Assembly: GCA_021847645.1 (NCBI GenBank)
Contig: JAJZQG010000063.1
Span: 1 to 37,471 of the forward strand
Direction of reading: 5' to 3'
Origin: Myxococcales bacterium
Lineage (GTDB): Bacteria; Myxococcota_A; Polyangia; Polyangiales; Polyangiaceae
DNA length: 37,471 nucleotides
Position 1 is the stretch's first letter, and the number at the start of each line of letters is the position of its first letter. The notes under the pieces were generated by a model that was not told the origin of the DNA, searched no databases, and saw only the letters and a program-made list of their open reading frames with translations. This document shows, piece after piece, positions 1 to 7,568 of the stretch. The position numbers were made by a program, and so were the translations under genes.

Positions 1-2
1 TC

Positions 3-206
3 CGATCTACGGACGGCATTAGGGGCGACGTGGCCATGGCACTTACGGGGTTTGCGGTGCTGACCATGATCGCTCCCGGCACGGGCCTGTTGTTGTGGGG
101 CAATCACGCGCGAACCGATTCGGTGCGTCGGGCTCAGCCGAAGCCCAATGCCACGGTGGCTCCGGCTCCTGCTGCCACGGGCGTCGCGTTGACCGTCCAG
201 TTCTGA
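3..206 (+). CDS. C-terminal part of a membrane-anchored protein (partial)
   Basis: An open frame enters from the left edge and ends at TGA 204-206, leaving 67 residues without a start in the window. It has one hydrophobic segment of about 22 residues (from VAMALTGF to GLLLWG), a short basic stretch, an Ala/Pro-rich linker and a final short strand (TGVALTVQF). A transmembrane helix followed by an A/P linker fits the end of a large secreted or anchored protein, but I do not recognise the family. It converges on guaA with about 100 bases between them. Confidence 0.5.
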   Translation, partial: RSTDGIRGDVAMALTGFAVLTMIAPGTGLLLWGNHARTDSVRRAQPKPNATVAPAPAATGVALTVQF

Positions 207-310
207 GTTGCCGTTCGGTGCGCCAGGTGACGCCTGGGTGAGCAGACCGCGCGGACTGCCCGGCTCAAACCCCTTCGTCCTCCGGTGAGCCGTCGACCCG
301 GGCCCTTGGC

Positions 311-2128
311 CTACTCCCACTCAATGGTGCCCGGCGGCTTGGTCGTCAGATCCAGCGCGAGCCCCGAGACGCCCTCCACCGCCAGAATCTCGGGACGGAT
401 CTCGTCGATCAGCGCCTTGGGCAGCTCGGCCGGCCGCGCCGTCATCGCCCGCTCGCTCAGCACCGGCCGCACGACCACCAGCTCCCGGCCTCGGCCGTCG
501 ATGGCGATGGGCACGATGGCAGTCGGGCATTGCCACACCACGCGCAGCAGGTCATGCCGCGCGAGCGCGCGCATCACGATGTCGTCGGCCTCGCGCAGCA
601 GGTCGAGCCGATCGCGCGTCATGGTCGCGGCCAGCGGCGTGAAGCTCTTGGCGCCCCTGCCCGTGAGATCCAAGATACATCGGTTGACGTGCGGAACGCG
701 CTGGTAGATCTGCGCGGCTACCCGCTCCAGCTCCTCGTGCGTGGCCTCGCCCCAAAGCATCACGGGCTGCTCGTAGCAGCGAAGGTCCGCCTTGACCCCC
801 ACCGACTTGATCGGAACCAGCACACCGGACAGCCTGGTACCCGACAGCTGCGCATCGATCAGCGGCTGCGCGGTCGCCGGGTCGTGCGTCGGCGGCAGCG
901 TGCCGTCCGAGCACAGGCACCGCACACCCAGCCCCGGGCCGGGGAACGGATGGCGCCAGACCAGCGACGGGTCGATGCCGAGCTTCTCGCCCATCTCGCG
1001 CACCTCGACCTTGTACAGATCCTTGAGCGGCTCGACCACGCGGCCTTGCGCGATCATCTCCTCGATGATCGGCACGCGGTTGTGATGGGTCTTGATCACG
1101 TCGGCGCGGCGCGTGCCTCCCGTCTCGATCGTATCCGGATAGATCGTGCCCTGGCCCAGCAGCCTGCCCTCGAGGTTGAGCCGCGCCGCCTCGTCCTCGA
1201 ACACATGGATGAACGTGTCGCCAATGGCGCGACGTTTCTTCTCCGGATCGATCAGCCCCGCGACCGCTGCCAGGAACCGATCCGAGGCGTCGACGAAGTG
1301 CAGGTTCGCCCCCAGGCCCAGGCGCTGGAACTCGGCCACGACCTTGCGCGACTCGTCCTTGCGCATCAGCCCGTTGTCGATGTGCAGCAGGTGCAGGTGG
1401 TCGCCCCCGATGGCCTGGCCGAGCAGCCGCGCGCACACCGTGGAGTCCACGCCCCCCGAGGCCAGCAGGAACACGCCCCGATCGCCCACGGCCTGCTTGA
1501 TGGCCGCCACCTGCTCCTCGATGTACCGATCCATGGTCCACGACGGCGTGCACTTGCAGATGCGCAGCACGAAGTTCTCGAGCATCTGGTCGCCGCCCTG
1601 GGTGTCGTCGACCTCCGGGTGGAACTGGAAGCCGTAGCGCTTGCGCGCGTCGCTCGCGATCGCCGCGTTGTGGTGCCGCGTGCCGTCCGGGTCCACCGAC
1701 ACGCCGACCTCGACGAACGTCTCGGGCAACGCGGTGACCGTGTCGCCGTGGCTCATCCACACCGTCAGCTGCTCCGGCAGCCCGTGAAACAGCTCCGAGG
1801 TGGCGGTCACCCGCAGCGTGGCGAGACCGTACTCGCGGGCCGTGTGCTCCACCGTTCCGCCGTAGTGCTTGGCGAGCTCCTGATGGCCGAAGCACAGCCC
1901 CAGGATCGGGACGTCCAGATCCACGATCGCCTTGTTGAACTCGTCCTCGTCGTGGGAGGCCAGTGCCGGGCTGCCCGAGAACACCACACCCTTGTAGCCC
2001 GCAAACGCCGATACGTCGTCTTCGGGCTGGCGGATCTCGGCCAGCACGTGCAGCCGACGGATCTTGTTGGCGATCAGGTGGGCGTACTGGCCTCCAAAGT
2101 CGACGACGGCGATTCGGTCATGATGCAT
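311..2128 (-). CDS. guaA: GMP synthase (glutamine-hydrolysing), long eukaryote-like form
   Basis: Cytosolic enzyme that aminates XMP to GMP using glutamine and ATP, the last step of guanine nucleotide synthesis. The protein is 605 residues. The N-terminal class I amidotransferase domain (about 1-195) has the nucleophile C79 in GLCFGHQ and H170/E172 in FHPEV. The ATP-pyrophosphatase domain follows, with the PP-loop SGGVDS at 224-229. The C-terminal dimerisation domain ends in KPPGTIEWE. E. coli GuaA is about 525 residues. Here the C-terminal region is enlarged in the way seen in the human-type enzyme, with a VPIKSVGV...NR...GVSGLALDLT arrangement. The start is ATG 2126-2128, with GGGAGA about 7 nt upstream. 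An in-frame extension to 2170 has no such site and is not conserved in the family. Confidence 0.96.
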   Translation of the reverse strand: MHHDRIAVVDFGGQYAHLIANKIRRLHVLAEIRQPEDDVSAFAGYKGVVFSGSPALASHDEDEFNKAIVDLDVPILGLCFGHQELAKHYGGTVEHTAREYGLATLRVTATSELFHGLPEQLTVWMSHGDTVTALPETFVEVGVSVDPDGTRHHNAAIASDARKRYGFQFHPEVDDTQGGDQMLENFVLRICKCTPSWTMDRYIEEQVAAIKQAVGDRGVFLLASGGVDSTVCARLLGQAIGGDHLHLLHIDNGLMRKDESRKVVAEFQRLGLGANLHFVDASDRFLAAVAGLIDPEKKRRAIGDTFIHVFEDEAARLNLEGRLLGQGTIYPDTIETGGTRRADVIKTHHNRVPIIEEMIAQGRVVEPLKDLYKVEVREMGEKLGIDPSLVWRHPFPGPGLGVRCLCSDGTLPPTHDPATAQPLIDAQLSGTRLSGVLVPIKSVGVKADLRCYEQPVMLWGEATHEELERVAAQIYQRVPHVNRCILDLTGRGAKSFTPLAATMTRDRLDLLREADDIVMRALARHDLLRVVWQCPTAIVPIAIDGRGRELVVVRPVLSERAMTARPAELPKALIDEIRPEILAVEGVSGLALDLTTKPPGTIEWE

Positions 2129-2191
2129 GGTCGGGGTCTCCCTGGGCTGGACGCGCGGGTTGGATAGCACGAGTCCGCGCGTCCTCGTAGA

Positions 2192-2212
2192 GGCACGCCA
2201 TCGTCGTGCCTT
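2192..2212 (-). terminator. Hairpin between the lipoprotein gene and guaA
   Basis: A 7-bp perfect stem (AGGCACG / CGTGCCT) with a 7-nt loop lies between the end of the upstream minus-strand lipoprotein gene (2351) and the guaA start (2128). It has no U-tract, so it could be a terminator-like structure or a leader hairpin of guaA. Confidence 0.3.
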
Positions 2213-2350
2213 GCCCGCGCCGCGTCACCGCGCAGGAAGCGCAGCGCGCTGCAGACGCGTATCAGCTCGGGAGCTCGAGGTTCGAAGTGTTGGCGTGAAG
2301 ACTACGCGTCGCGTTGCCACGCGCGGCAATCCAAGGCAGTCGGGAGGCGA

Positions 2351-3076
2351 TCAGGGCGTGGAGGTGAAGGTCGTATGTCCCGCGGCAAAGCCGTTGATGG
2401 TTCCCTTCAGGCTCGGGTCGAGCGTGCCCGGCTCGCTGCGCTCGAGCGCGATGGTCGCGCTGCAGCTCTTGGTCGCGTCGCTGCTCACGAACGGTTGGAT
2501 CGCGCCGGCGTTGACCGTGTACGTTCCCGTGTCGTCGATGGCCCTGTCGGACTCGTAGGTCGGGTAGTCCTGGATGCACTTGTTCGCGTCGTCGCCCGAG
2601 ATCAGCAGGTGGATCTTGCCGCCCGGGTTCGCCGTCCACTTGATGTCGAAAGCCTCGGCGCGCGAGATCGACGTGCCAGCCGTCGGCGCGGTGATGTCGA
2701 CCGCGGCCGGCGTGCTCACCGTGCTCGTGTACGGGCTTTCGCCTTGGCGTGTGAAGACGAACTTGTAGACGTCGGTGGGCGTGACGTTGGTCTCGTAGTA
2801 GTCGTTGTCCGCGCCGGACTGGTGGACCAGCGGCTGACCGTTGACGGTGATCGTGTCCCCGCAGTCGCCCAGGGTCAGGTACGTGCCGCCGGGCGCGTTG
2901 CCCACCCAGAACGTCGCATCCGCCACCGCGGACGCGCCCTCCGCGTGCACGGTGTACTCCACATAGACGCCCGCGGTCTTGATGTTGCACGAATTCTCTT
3001 CCGGGTTCTTCGAGCATCCGGACACGACCGCTGAACCGATCAGCAGCAAGGGCAGCCAGGATAGTTGCTTCATCAT
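2351..3076 (-). CDS. Putative lipoprotein with an Ig-like domain, function unknown
   Basis: The protein is 241 residues. It begins with a basic residue and a hydrophobic signal, followed by the lipobox VSGC (C21), so it should be exported and lipid-anchored. The mature part is rich in Thr, Gly and aromatic residues in alternating strand-like patterns. A segment reading ITAPTAGTSISR...FDIKW resembles a bacterial Ig-like or fibronectin-type sandwich. Cysteines are spaced for several disulfides. The start is one of two adjacent ATGs (3074-3076 or 3071-3073); a strong GGAGAGGAG lies just upstream and serves both. It is divergent from the small membrane protein at 3252 and lies upstream of guaA on the same strand with a 222-base gap, so co-transcription is not obvious. 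No specific function is recognisable. Confidence 0.75.
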   Translation of the reverse strand: MMKQLSWLPLLLIGSAVVSGCSKNPEENSCNIKTAGVYVEYTVHAEGASAVADATFWVGNAPGGTYLTLGDCGDTITVNGQPLVHQSGADNDYYETNVTPTDVYKFVFTRQGESPYTSTVSTPAAVDITAPTAGTSISRAEAFDIKWTANPGGKIHLLISGDDANKCIQDYPTYESDRAIDDTGTYTVNAGAIQPFVSSDATKSCSATIALERSEPGTLDPSLKGTINGFAAGHTTFTSTP

Positions 3077-3251
3077 CTCGGTCTCCTCTCCCAGGGAAGC
3101 TTCCAAAGCATTCGCGCGTTGGACGGCGGGCGTCCGTTGATACTTACTCTCACGCTGGCCAAACCTTCCCTCCATCGCACCCTCGTTGTCCAGGTCACGG
3201 CGCTTCGCCGGTCCGGGAAGCCCGCACTGGAGTTGGACGTACGACCTGAGC

Positions 3252-3749
3252 ATGGGCGATGAGCCCCGTTTTCCCCCGCCACGCGCATCTGGCCCGGTCT
3301 ACCGGCATCCGGCGGTCCTGCCCATCCAGCGATCGTCCCGTCCCGTCCGGCGCGCGGAAGTGAGCCGTCCGGAGCCGCCGGTCCCGGACAACTCGCAGGC
3401 CAGGGCCCGACCGCAACAGACGTTCGATGCGGTCCTGCGCGAGGAGCGCGCGTTCTGGCGGCGACACCAGATCTTCGCCAGGTATCCGAGGGCCATCGGC
3501 CTGCTCGGCCTCGGGCTCGGTGGTTGGCTCCTGTATTCTCTCGTGGACACCTTGCTGCACGGCGGCTACTACGGGGTCCGTTCCACCGTCCTCGCTCCCG
3601 TGCTCGCTCTGACCGGAGCCTGGTCTGTCGCATTCGGCTACCCGCTCGAAAGGAATGGACGTCCGCCGGTTTGGTGGACAGCCGGCATCACCGCTTGCGC
3701 CGTGACGGGTTTGCTCATCGGGCTCGCCTTGCTGGCCGCGCGTTTCTGA
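3252..3749 (+). CDS. Small three-helix membrane protein, unknown
   Basis: The protein is 165 residues. An N-terminal Pro/Arg-rich cytoplasmic-type segment (about 1-75) precedes three predicted transmembrane helices, roughly AIGLLGLGLGGWLLYSLVD, STVLAPVLALTGAWSVAFG and TAGITACAVTGLLIGLALL. The last ends two residues before the stop. The start chosen is ATG 3252. It has no Shine-Dalgarno, but TACGAC lies 6 nt upstream, a near match to the TANNNT element seen before other genes here. An earlier in-frame ATG at 3186 lies inside the region facing the divergent lipoprotein gene and is less likely. Family not recognised. Confidence 0.6.
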   Translation: MGDEPRFPPPRASGPVYRHPAVLPIQRSSRPVRRAEVSRPEPPVPDNSQARARPQQTFDAVLREERAFWRRHQIFARYPRAIGLLGLGLGGWLLYSLVDTLLHGGYYGVRSTVLAPVLALTGAWSVAFGYPLERNGRPPVWWTAGITACAVTGLLIGLALLAARF

Positions 3750-3831
3750 CGGATGGCCCCGTTCACCCGAGCCCGCGACGAGCCTGCCCCGGACCGGTGT
3801 CTCGGTGCCGCGCCCACAGCACGAGGCCATC

Positions 3832-5223
3832 ATGCATTGCGTTGCCGAGCTCCCGCCGTCACCCCGCATCCACCGGCTGATTCGTTGCGCTGCTTTCGGG
3901 CTGCCCCTGCTCGCCGGCTGCGGGCTGTGCAAGCGAAGCACTCCCGACTCGGCCTCGGCCTCCGTATCCGCGTCCGCATCGGCTGCTGCCCATGCGCTCC
4001 CGGCCACGGCCGCGCTCGGCGCCCCATCCTCCGCGGACGACGCTCCGGAGATCCAACACCGGTGCGAGCACACCTGCGAGCTCGAGTGCGCGTCCGAGGC
4101 CTCCCAACGCAAGGCGTTCTACGAAACGAAGCGCGCCAAGGTCGCGTCGTCGCCCTTCCGCGTCGAGGTCGATCGCGTGTTTTTGGAAGGCTCCTGCGCG
4201 CGCGGCGACGTGCCCGAGAAGCGGCCCGATGCGGACGGCGTCAAGGTCGTGGTGGAAGGCAAGCTGACGTACACGGGCGCGGACCTGCTCGGGTACGCGG
4301 TGCTGAGCGGCTCGGCCTACCTTCGATTCGGCGATCGCTATGCCGAGGCCGACGCTGTCGAACGGTCCCGATCGATGTGGTCGGGCTCCAAGCTCGCCAC
4401 GCGCGTGCTGCGCCCGGTGCGCGGCGCCGATCCGTGGATCAAGGATCAGACGCGGGAATTCCACTGGGAGTCGCAGCCCTACAACCCGGTGTTCTGCGAA
4501 GCCGTCCCGGATGCGGCCGAAGCCTACTTGCAGCTGATCGCGGGCGGCATCAGCACCGGCCGCGAGGACTACGCGCTGCAGATGGTTCCCATCCGGTGGG
4601 AAGAGGTCGTGGGCATGGCGGTGCGCCAGAAGGTCACCATCCGCAAGGCCTCGCCCAGTTCCACGGTCTACGAGCCTGCCGACGCCCTGTTCAGCAAGCT
4701 CGACCGGCTCCTGATCACCAACGCGTCCGGCAAGACCGAGTGGGTGCCGCGCACTTCGGTCGTGCAGACCTCGCTCTGGCAACCCGCTGCTGCCACATCG
4801 TTCCCCGCCGAAGCCAAGAGCCCTCAGTGGACCGTCCGCGTCAAGTCCGTCAAGTCGGAGAAGGATCACGGCGGCTACAGCCCTGCCGGCGAAGACCAGT
4901 TCCTCACGCTGGTCGATGTCGATCTGGTGTCGACCGCGTCGGCGCCCGACGACGGCAAGGCGCCCAAGCCCGCCAAGGTCAGGGACTTTTCCTTCCGCCT
5001 CGAGACCAGCCCGGGCAATTGGGCGTCGCCGCTCAAGCAACCGCTCGGCCTGCTCGACGGTGCCACCGAGATCGCGGTCGGCGGTACGGCGTCGGGCACT
5101 CTCGCATTTCCGCGACAGCGATTCGAGCGCCCGACGCGTCTGGAGATCAAGACGCCCGATCGGGCGACCGTGGTCGTCGAGGTGTTCTCGACCGACATCG
5201 GACCGGAGCGCGCGCCCAAGTAG
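3832..5223 (+). CDS. Putative large lipoprotein, unknown
   Basis: The protein is 463 residues. A basic N-terminus and a hydrophobic stretch lead to the lipobox LAGC (C30). A low-complexity Ser/Ala linker (about residues 36-65) follows, as is common after lipid anchors, and then a cysteine cluster (HRCEHTCELEC). The rest is a folded region with no family I recognise. A segment near the middle (VTIRKASPSSTVYEPAD...TEWVPRTSVVQ) reads like a small SH3-like repeat, but this is only an impression. ATG 3832 gives the signal peptide directly; an upstream ATG at 3805 would add nine residues. The glycosyltransferase gene follows 78 bases later on the same strand. Confidence 0.72.
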   Translation: MHCVAELPPSPRIHRLIRCAAFGLPLLAGCGLCKRSTPDSASASVSASASAAAHALPATAALGAPSSADDAPEIQHRCEHTCELECASEASQRKAFYETKRAKVASSPFRVEVDRVFLEGSCARGDVPEKRPDADGVKVVVEGKLTYTGADLLGYAVLSGSAYLRFGDRYAEADAVERSRSMWSGSKLATRVLRPVRGADPWIKDQTREFHWESQPYNPVFCEAVPDAAEAYLQLIAGGISTGREDYALQMVPIRWEEVVGMAVRQKVTIRKASPSSTVYEPADALFSKLDRLLITNASGKTEWVPRTSVVQTSLWQPAAATSFPAEAKSPQWTVRVKSVKSEKDHGGYSPAGEDQFLTLVDVDLVSTASAPDDGKAPKPAKVRDFSFRLETSPGNWASPLKQPLGLLDGATEIAVGGTASGTLAFPRQRFERPTRLEIKTPDRATVVVEVFSTDIGPERAPK

Positions 5224-5289
5224 GCCCAGCCCCGCGGCAAGGTGCGGACGCGTGAGCACAGCCTGCTCCCGCGCCGCGCCCGGCTGTGC

Positions 5290-5295
5290 GATACT
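5290..5295 (+). promoter_or_regulatory. -10-like element GATACT 6 nt before GTG start
   Basis: GATACT ends 6 nt before GTG 5302. It matches the TANNNT series of this window except for its first base. No Shine-Dalgarno is visible, so a leaderless transcript is possible. Confidence 0.35.
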
Positions 5296-5301
5296 TGCGC
5301 C

Positions 5302-7242
5302 GTGGAGCCGCGGGCGCGCCGGGAAACGATCGGATTGGCAATCATCGTTGCGTGCGCGTTCGCCCTGCGGATTGCCTTCATCCTCGCCCACCGCAACGAC
5401 ATCCTGTTCGACTATCCGGTCGTCGACGAGGAGTCGTACGTCAAGGCTGCCAGAACGCTTGCGGCGGGGCTGCGGCCGGAGTCGGCAGCGTGGTATCAGC
5501 CGCCAGGCCTCGTCTACGCGCTGACCGCGATCTTCCGGGTCGCCGGCCCCGGCCTGCTGGTGCCACGGATCGTGCAGGCGGCCGTGTCGGCCGGCTCTTG
5601 CATCGTGGCCTTCGTCATCGCGCGGCGCCTGTTCTCCAACCGTGTCGCGATCGCGTCGTCGATCATCTGCGCGCTGCACGGTGTGCTGGTGTTCGAGAGC
5701 TACGAGCTTTTGCCCGCGACCTGGATCGTGGCCGCCGACCTGGTCATGCTGTGGCTGCTGCTGCGCGCAATCGACAAGCCCGACGGCTGGCGATCGTTTT
5801 ACGCGGGACTCGGGATCGGCGTATCGGCCGTGTTCTCCCCGGTGGTGCTGCCGTTCGCCGTCCCGGCGGCGCTCTCGCTGCGGCGCGCGTCCCGGGTGGC
5901 AGCCCTGGTCGCGGGCATCGCCCTGCCCATAGCGCCCGTGACTTGGGGCAACTGGCAGCGCGGCCACGAGCTCGTGCTGGTATCGACCAACGGCGGGCTC
6001 AACTTCTTTCTCGGCAACAACGCCGACTACCCCGCTACGCTCGATATTCGCCCCGGACGCCAGTGGCAGGACCTGACCAACGAGCCCTGGGACGCGGGAG
6101 CAACCCGGCCCGGCCAGGCGTCTGCCTACTTCCTCGAGAAGGGATTGTCGTTCTATCGGAACCACCCGATCCAAGGGCTGGGGCTGTTCGCGCGCAAGGT
6201 CGCGCTGTACTTCCACGGCGCCGAGATCCCGCGAGACACGGACATCTACGCAGCCCGCAAGGACTCCTCGCTTCTGCGTCTGCTGGTCTGGCGGGGTCCG
6301 CCCGCTGTGCCCGACGGAATCCTGGTCCCGCTGGCGATCGTTGGTGCGGCCGCGGCTTGGCCCGAGCGGCGACGGCTCTTCGCGCTGTACGGCTTCCTGA
6401 TCGCGCAGGCGCTGGTGGTGGCGGCGTTCTTCGTCACATCGCGCTATCGCGCACCTGCCTTGCCCGTTCTTGCCATGTTCGCGTGTGTGGGTGTTGTCGG
6501 AGTGTGGAAAGCATGGACCGATGCAAAGGGGTTGAGGCGCCTGGTTCCGATCGCGGGGTTCGTGGTGCTGGCAATCGGGCTGAACGTGCCAGTCCGAGAG
6601 GCGGCGGCCTCGTTCGCCGCGGAGCAGGAGTTCTATCGAGGCCTGGCGCTGCTGCGGTATCACAACGACCCTCGGGGGGCCATCGAGCACTTCCGGGCCG
6701 CGGCCGCGCAGAATCCGTCGGACGGGCGCATCTGGTTCGAGCTGGGCAACGCACAGAACGCGGTCGGACACCTGCGGGAAGCCGCGGAGGCCTGGAACCG
6801 CTCCGGCGAGGTAGACCCGTGGGACAGCCGCGCGCGCAGGAGCGCCGCGGTCGCCTTGCGCAAGATGGGTGATCTGCACGGAGCGATCGGGGCGATCGAG
6901 GCCAATGTCGCAGCGCGGCAGCACCCGGAGGCCGAGTACGCGTCGGACCACCTGAACCTGGCGATGTTGCGGATGATGGTTGGGCAAGACGACCGCGCGG
7001 TGCAGGACCTGAAGGAAGCGGAGCGGGTGAATCCGCAGCTTTTCGGCGCCCAGATTGTGGCGTTCGCGCGCGGAGCGTTGGAGTCGATTCGGGGAGGCGG
7101 GGCCGGGTTCTGGCTGGCGTTGGGCGATGAGGTCCGGAAATACGGGCCCGACGAGGCTGCCCGGGCGTGCTGGCAGCGGGGCCTGGAGACGAATCCACCG
7201 GAGCCGCAGGCCACGCAGCTCAGGGAGCGAATGAGCGAGTAG
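5302..7242 (+). CDS. GT-C (PMT/ArnT-like) glycosyltransferase fused to C-terminal TPRs
   Basis: The protein is 646 residues. The first roughly 430 residues are polytopic, beginning with a helix at about 11-29, and carry the family-typical acidic pair D42/E43 in the first periplasmic loop (VVDEESY). This pattern belongs to GT-C enzymes of the PMT_2/ArnT type, which move sugars from polyprenyl-phosphate carriers to an acceptor on the outer face of the inner membrane. From about residue 445 to the end the sequence is soluble and helical, with TPR-like repeats (for example AIEHFRAAAAQNPSD and AAEAWNRSGEVDPWD), probably periplasmic. Start: GTG 5302 begins shortly before the first helix and has a -10-like hexamer 6 nt upstream. 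An ATG at 5242 would add 20 arginine-rich residues. Donor and acceptor cannot be told from the sequence. Confidence 0.78.
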   Translation: MEPRARRETIGLAIIVACAFALRIAFILAHRNDILFDYPVVDEESYVKAARTLAAGLRPESAAWYQPPGLVYALTAIFRVAGPGLLVPRIVQAAVSAGSCIVAFVIARRLFSNRVAIASSIICALHGVLVFESYELLPATWIVAADLVMLWLLLRAIDKPDGWRSFYAGLGIGVSAVFSPVVLPFAVPAALSLRRASRVAALVAGIALPIAPVTWGNWQRGHELVLVSTNGGLNFFLGNNADYPATLDIRPGRQWQDLTNEPWDAGATRPGQASAYFLEKGLSFYRNHPIQGLGLFARKVALYFHGAEIPRDTDIYAARKDSSLLRLLVWRGPPAVPDGILVPLAIVGAAAAWPERRRLFALYGFLIAQALVVAAFFVTSRYRAPALPVLAMFACVGVVGVWKAWTDAKGLRRLVPIAGFVVLAIGLNVPVREAAASFAAEQEFYRGLALLRYHNDPRGAIEHFRAAAAQNPSDGRIWFELGNAQNAVGHLREAAEAWNRSGEVDPWDSRARRSAAVALRKMGDLHGAIGAIEANVAARQHPEAEYASDHLNLAMLRMMVGQDDRAVQDLKEAERVNPQLFGAQIVAFARGALESIRGGGAGFWLALGDEVRKYGPDEAARACWQRGLETNPPEPQATQLRERMSE

Positions 7243-7271
7243 CGGGCTTCCGATCCAAGGATCATCCCGCT
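7241..7271 (+). terminator. Bulged hairpin overlapping the stop codon
   Basis: AGCGGG (7241-7246) pairs with CCCGCT (7266-7271) around an inner GATCC/GGATC inverted repeat. It begins at the glycosyltransferase stop codon. There is no U-tract, so terminator function is only plausible. Confidence 0.35.
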
Positions 7272-7568
7272 CTGGTAGGGGCTCGACACGTCGTGCCCGC
7301 AGTTCCTGCGCTTCACATCTCCTACCCTCGAATCTCTCGGGTCCGGAATCTGGACCGGTCCGGAAGCCGGAAGGCCGGATTCCGGAAACCGGATGGGTTG
7401 CCCGCGGCACCCCATGGAAATGCGCGACCTTATCGAGCGCGCGCCCTGGCACAACCCCTGCATAATCCAAGACGGAACGAAGCCTCGAAACGGCAAACGT
7501 CGGGCGATCGGCGGGCGCAAAGCCAGGGGACTCACGGAGTCAGCCCAGCTGCCGAAAGGAGATTGGCG
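7243..7568. other. 326-base intergenic region
   Basis: No convincing gene. It holds the bulged hairpin at its left end, a CCGGA-rich inverted repeat at 7342-7386, and the Shine-Dalgarno AAGGAG just before the lipoprotein start at 7569. A promoter for that lipoprotein should lie here, but I cannot place it with confidence. Confidence 0.6.
7342..7386. repeat. CCGGA-rich inverted repeat (REP-like palindrome)
   Basis: TCCGGAATCTGG (7342-7353) can pair with CCGGATTCCGGA (7375-7386): a 12-bp stem with one T·G wobble. The 21-nt loop itself contains further CCGG units. The short CCGG motif recurs six times within about 50 bases. It resembles a repetitive extragenic palindrome or an RNA hairpin. Confidence 0.55.

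Noticed and set aside
223..237. CCAGG/CCTGG hairpin between the first partial gene and guaA
   Set aside because: Only 5 bp with no U-tract; too weak to call a terminator.
530..2167. Long plus-strand open frame opposite guaA
   Set aside because: It mirrors the guaA codons, has Arg/His/Gln-rich shadow composition and contains no recognisable motif.
3859..7470. 1.2-kilocodon minus-strand open frame
   Set aside because: It covers two clear plus-strand genes; the translation is low-complexity Arg/Gly/Pro typical of high-GC antisense frames.
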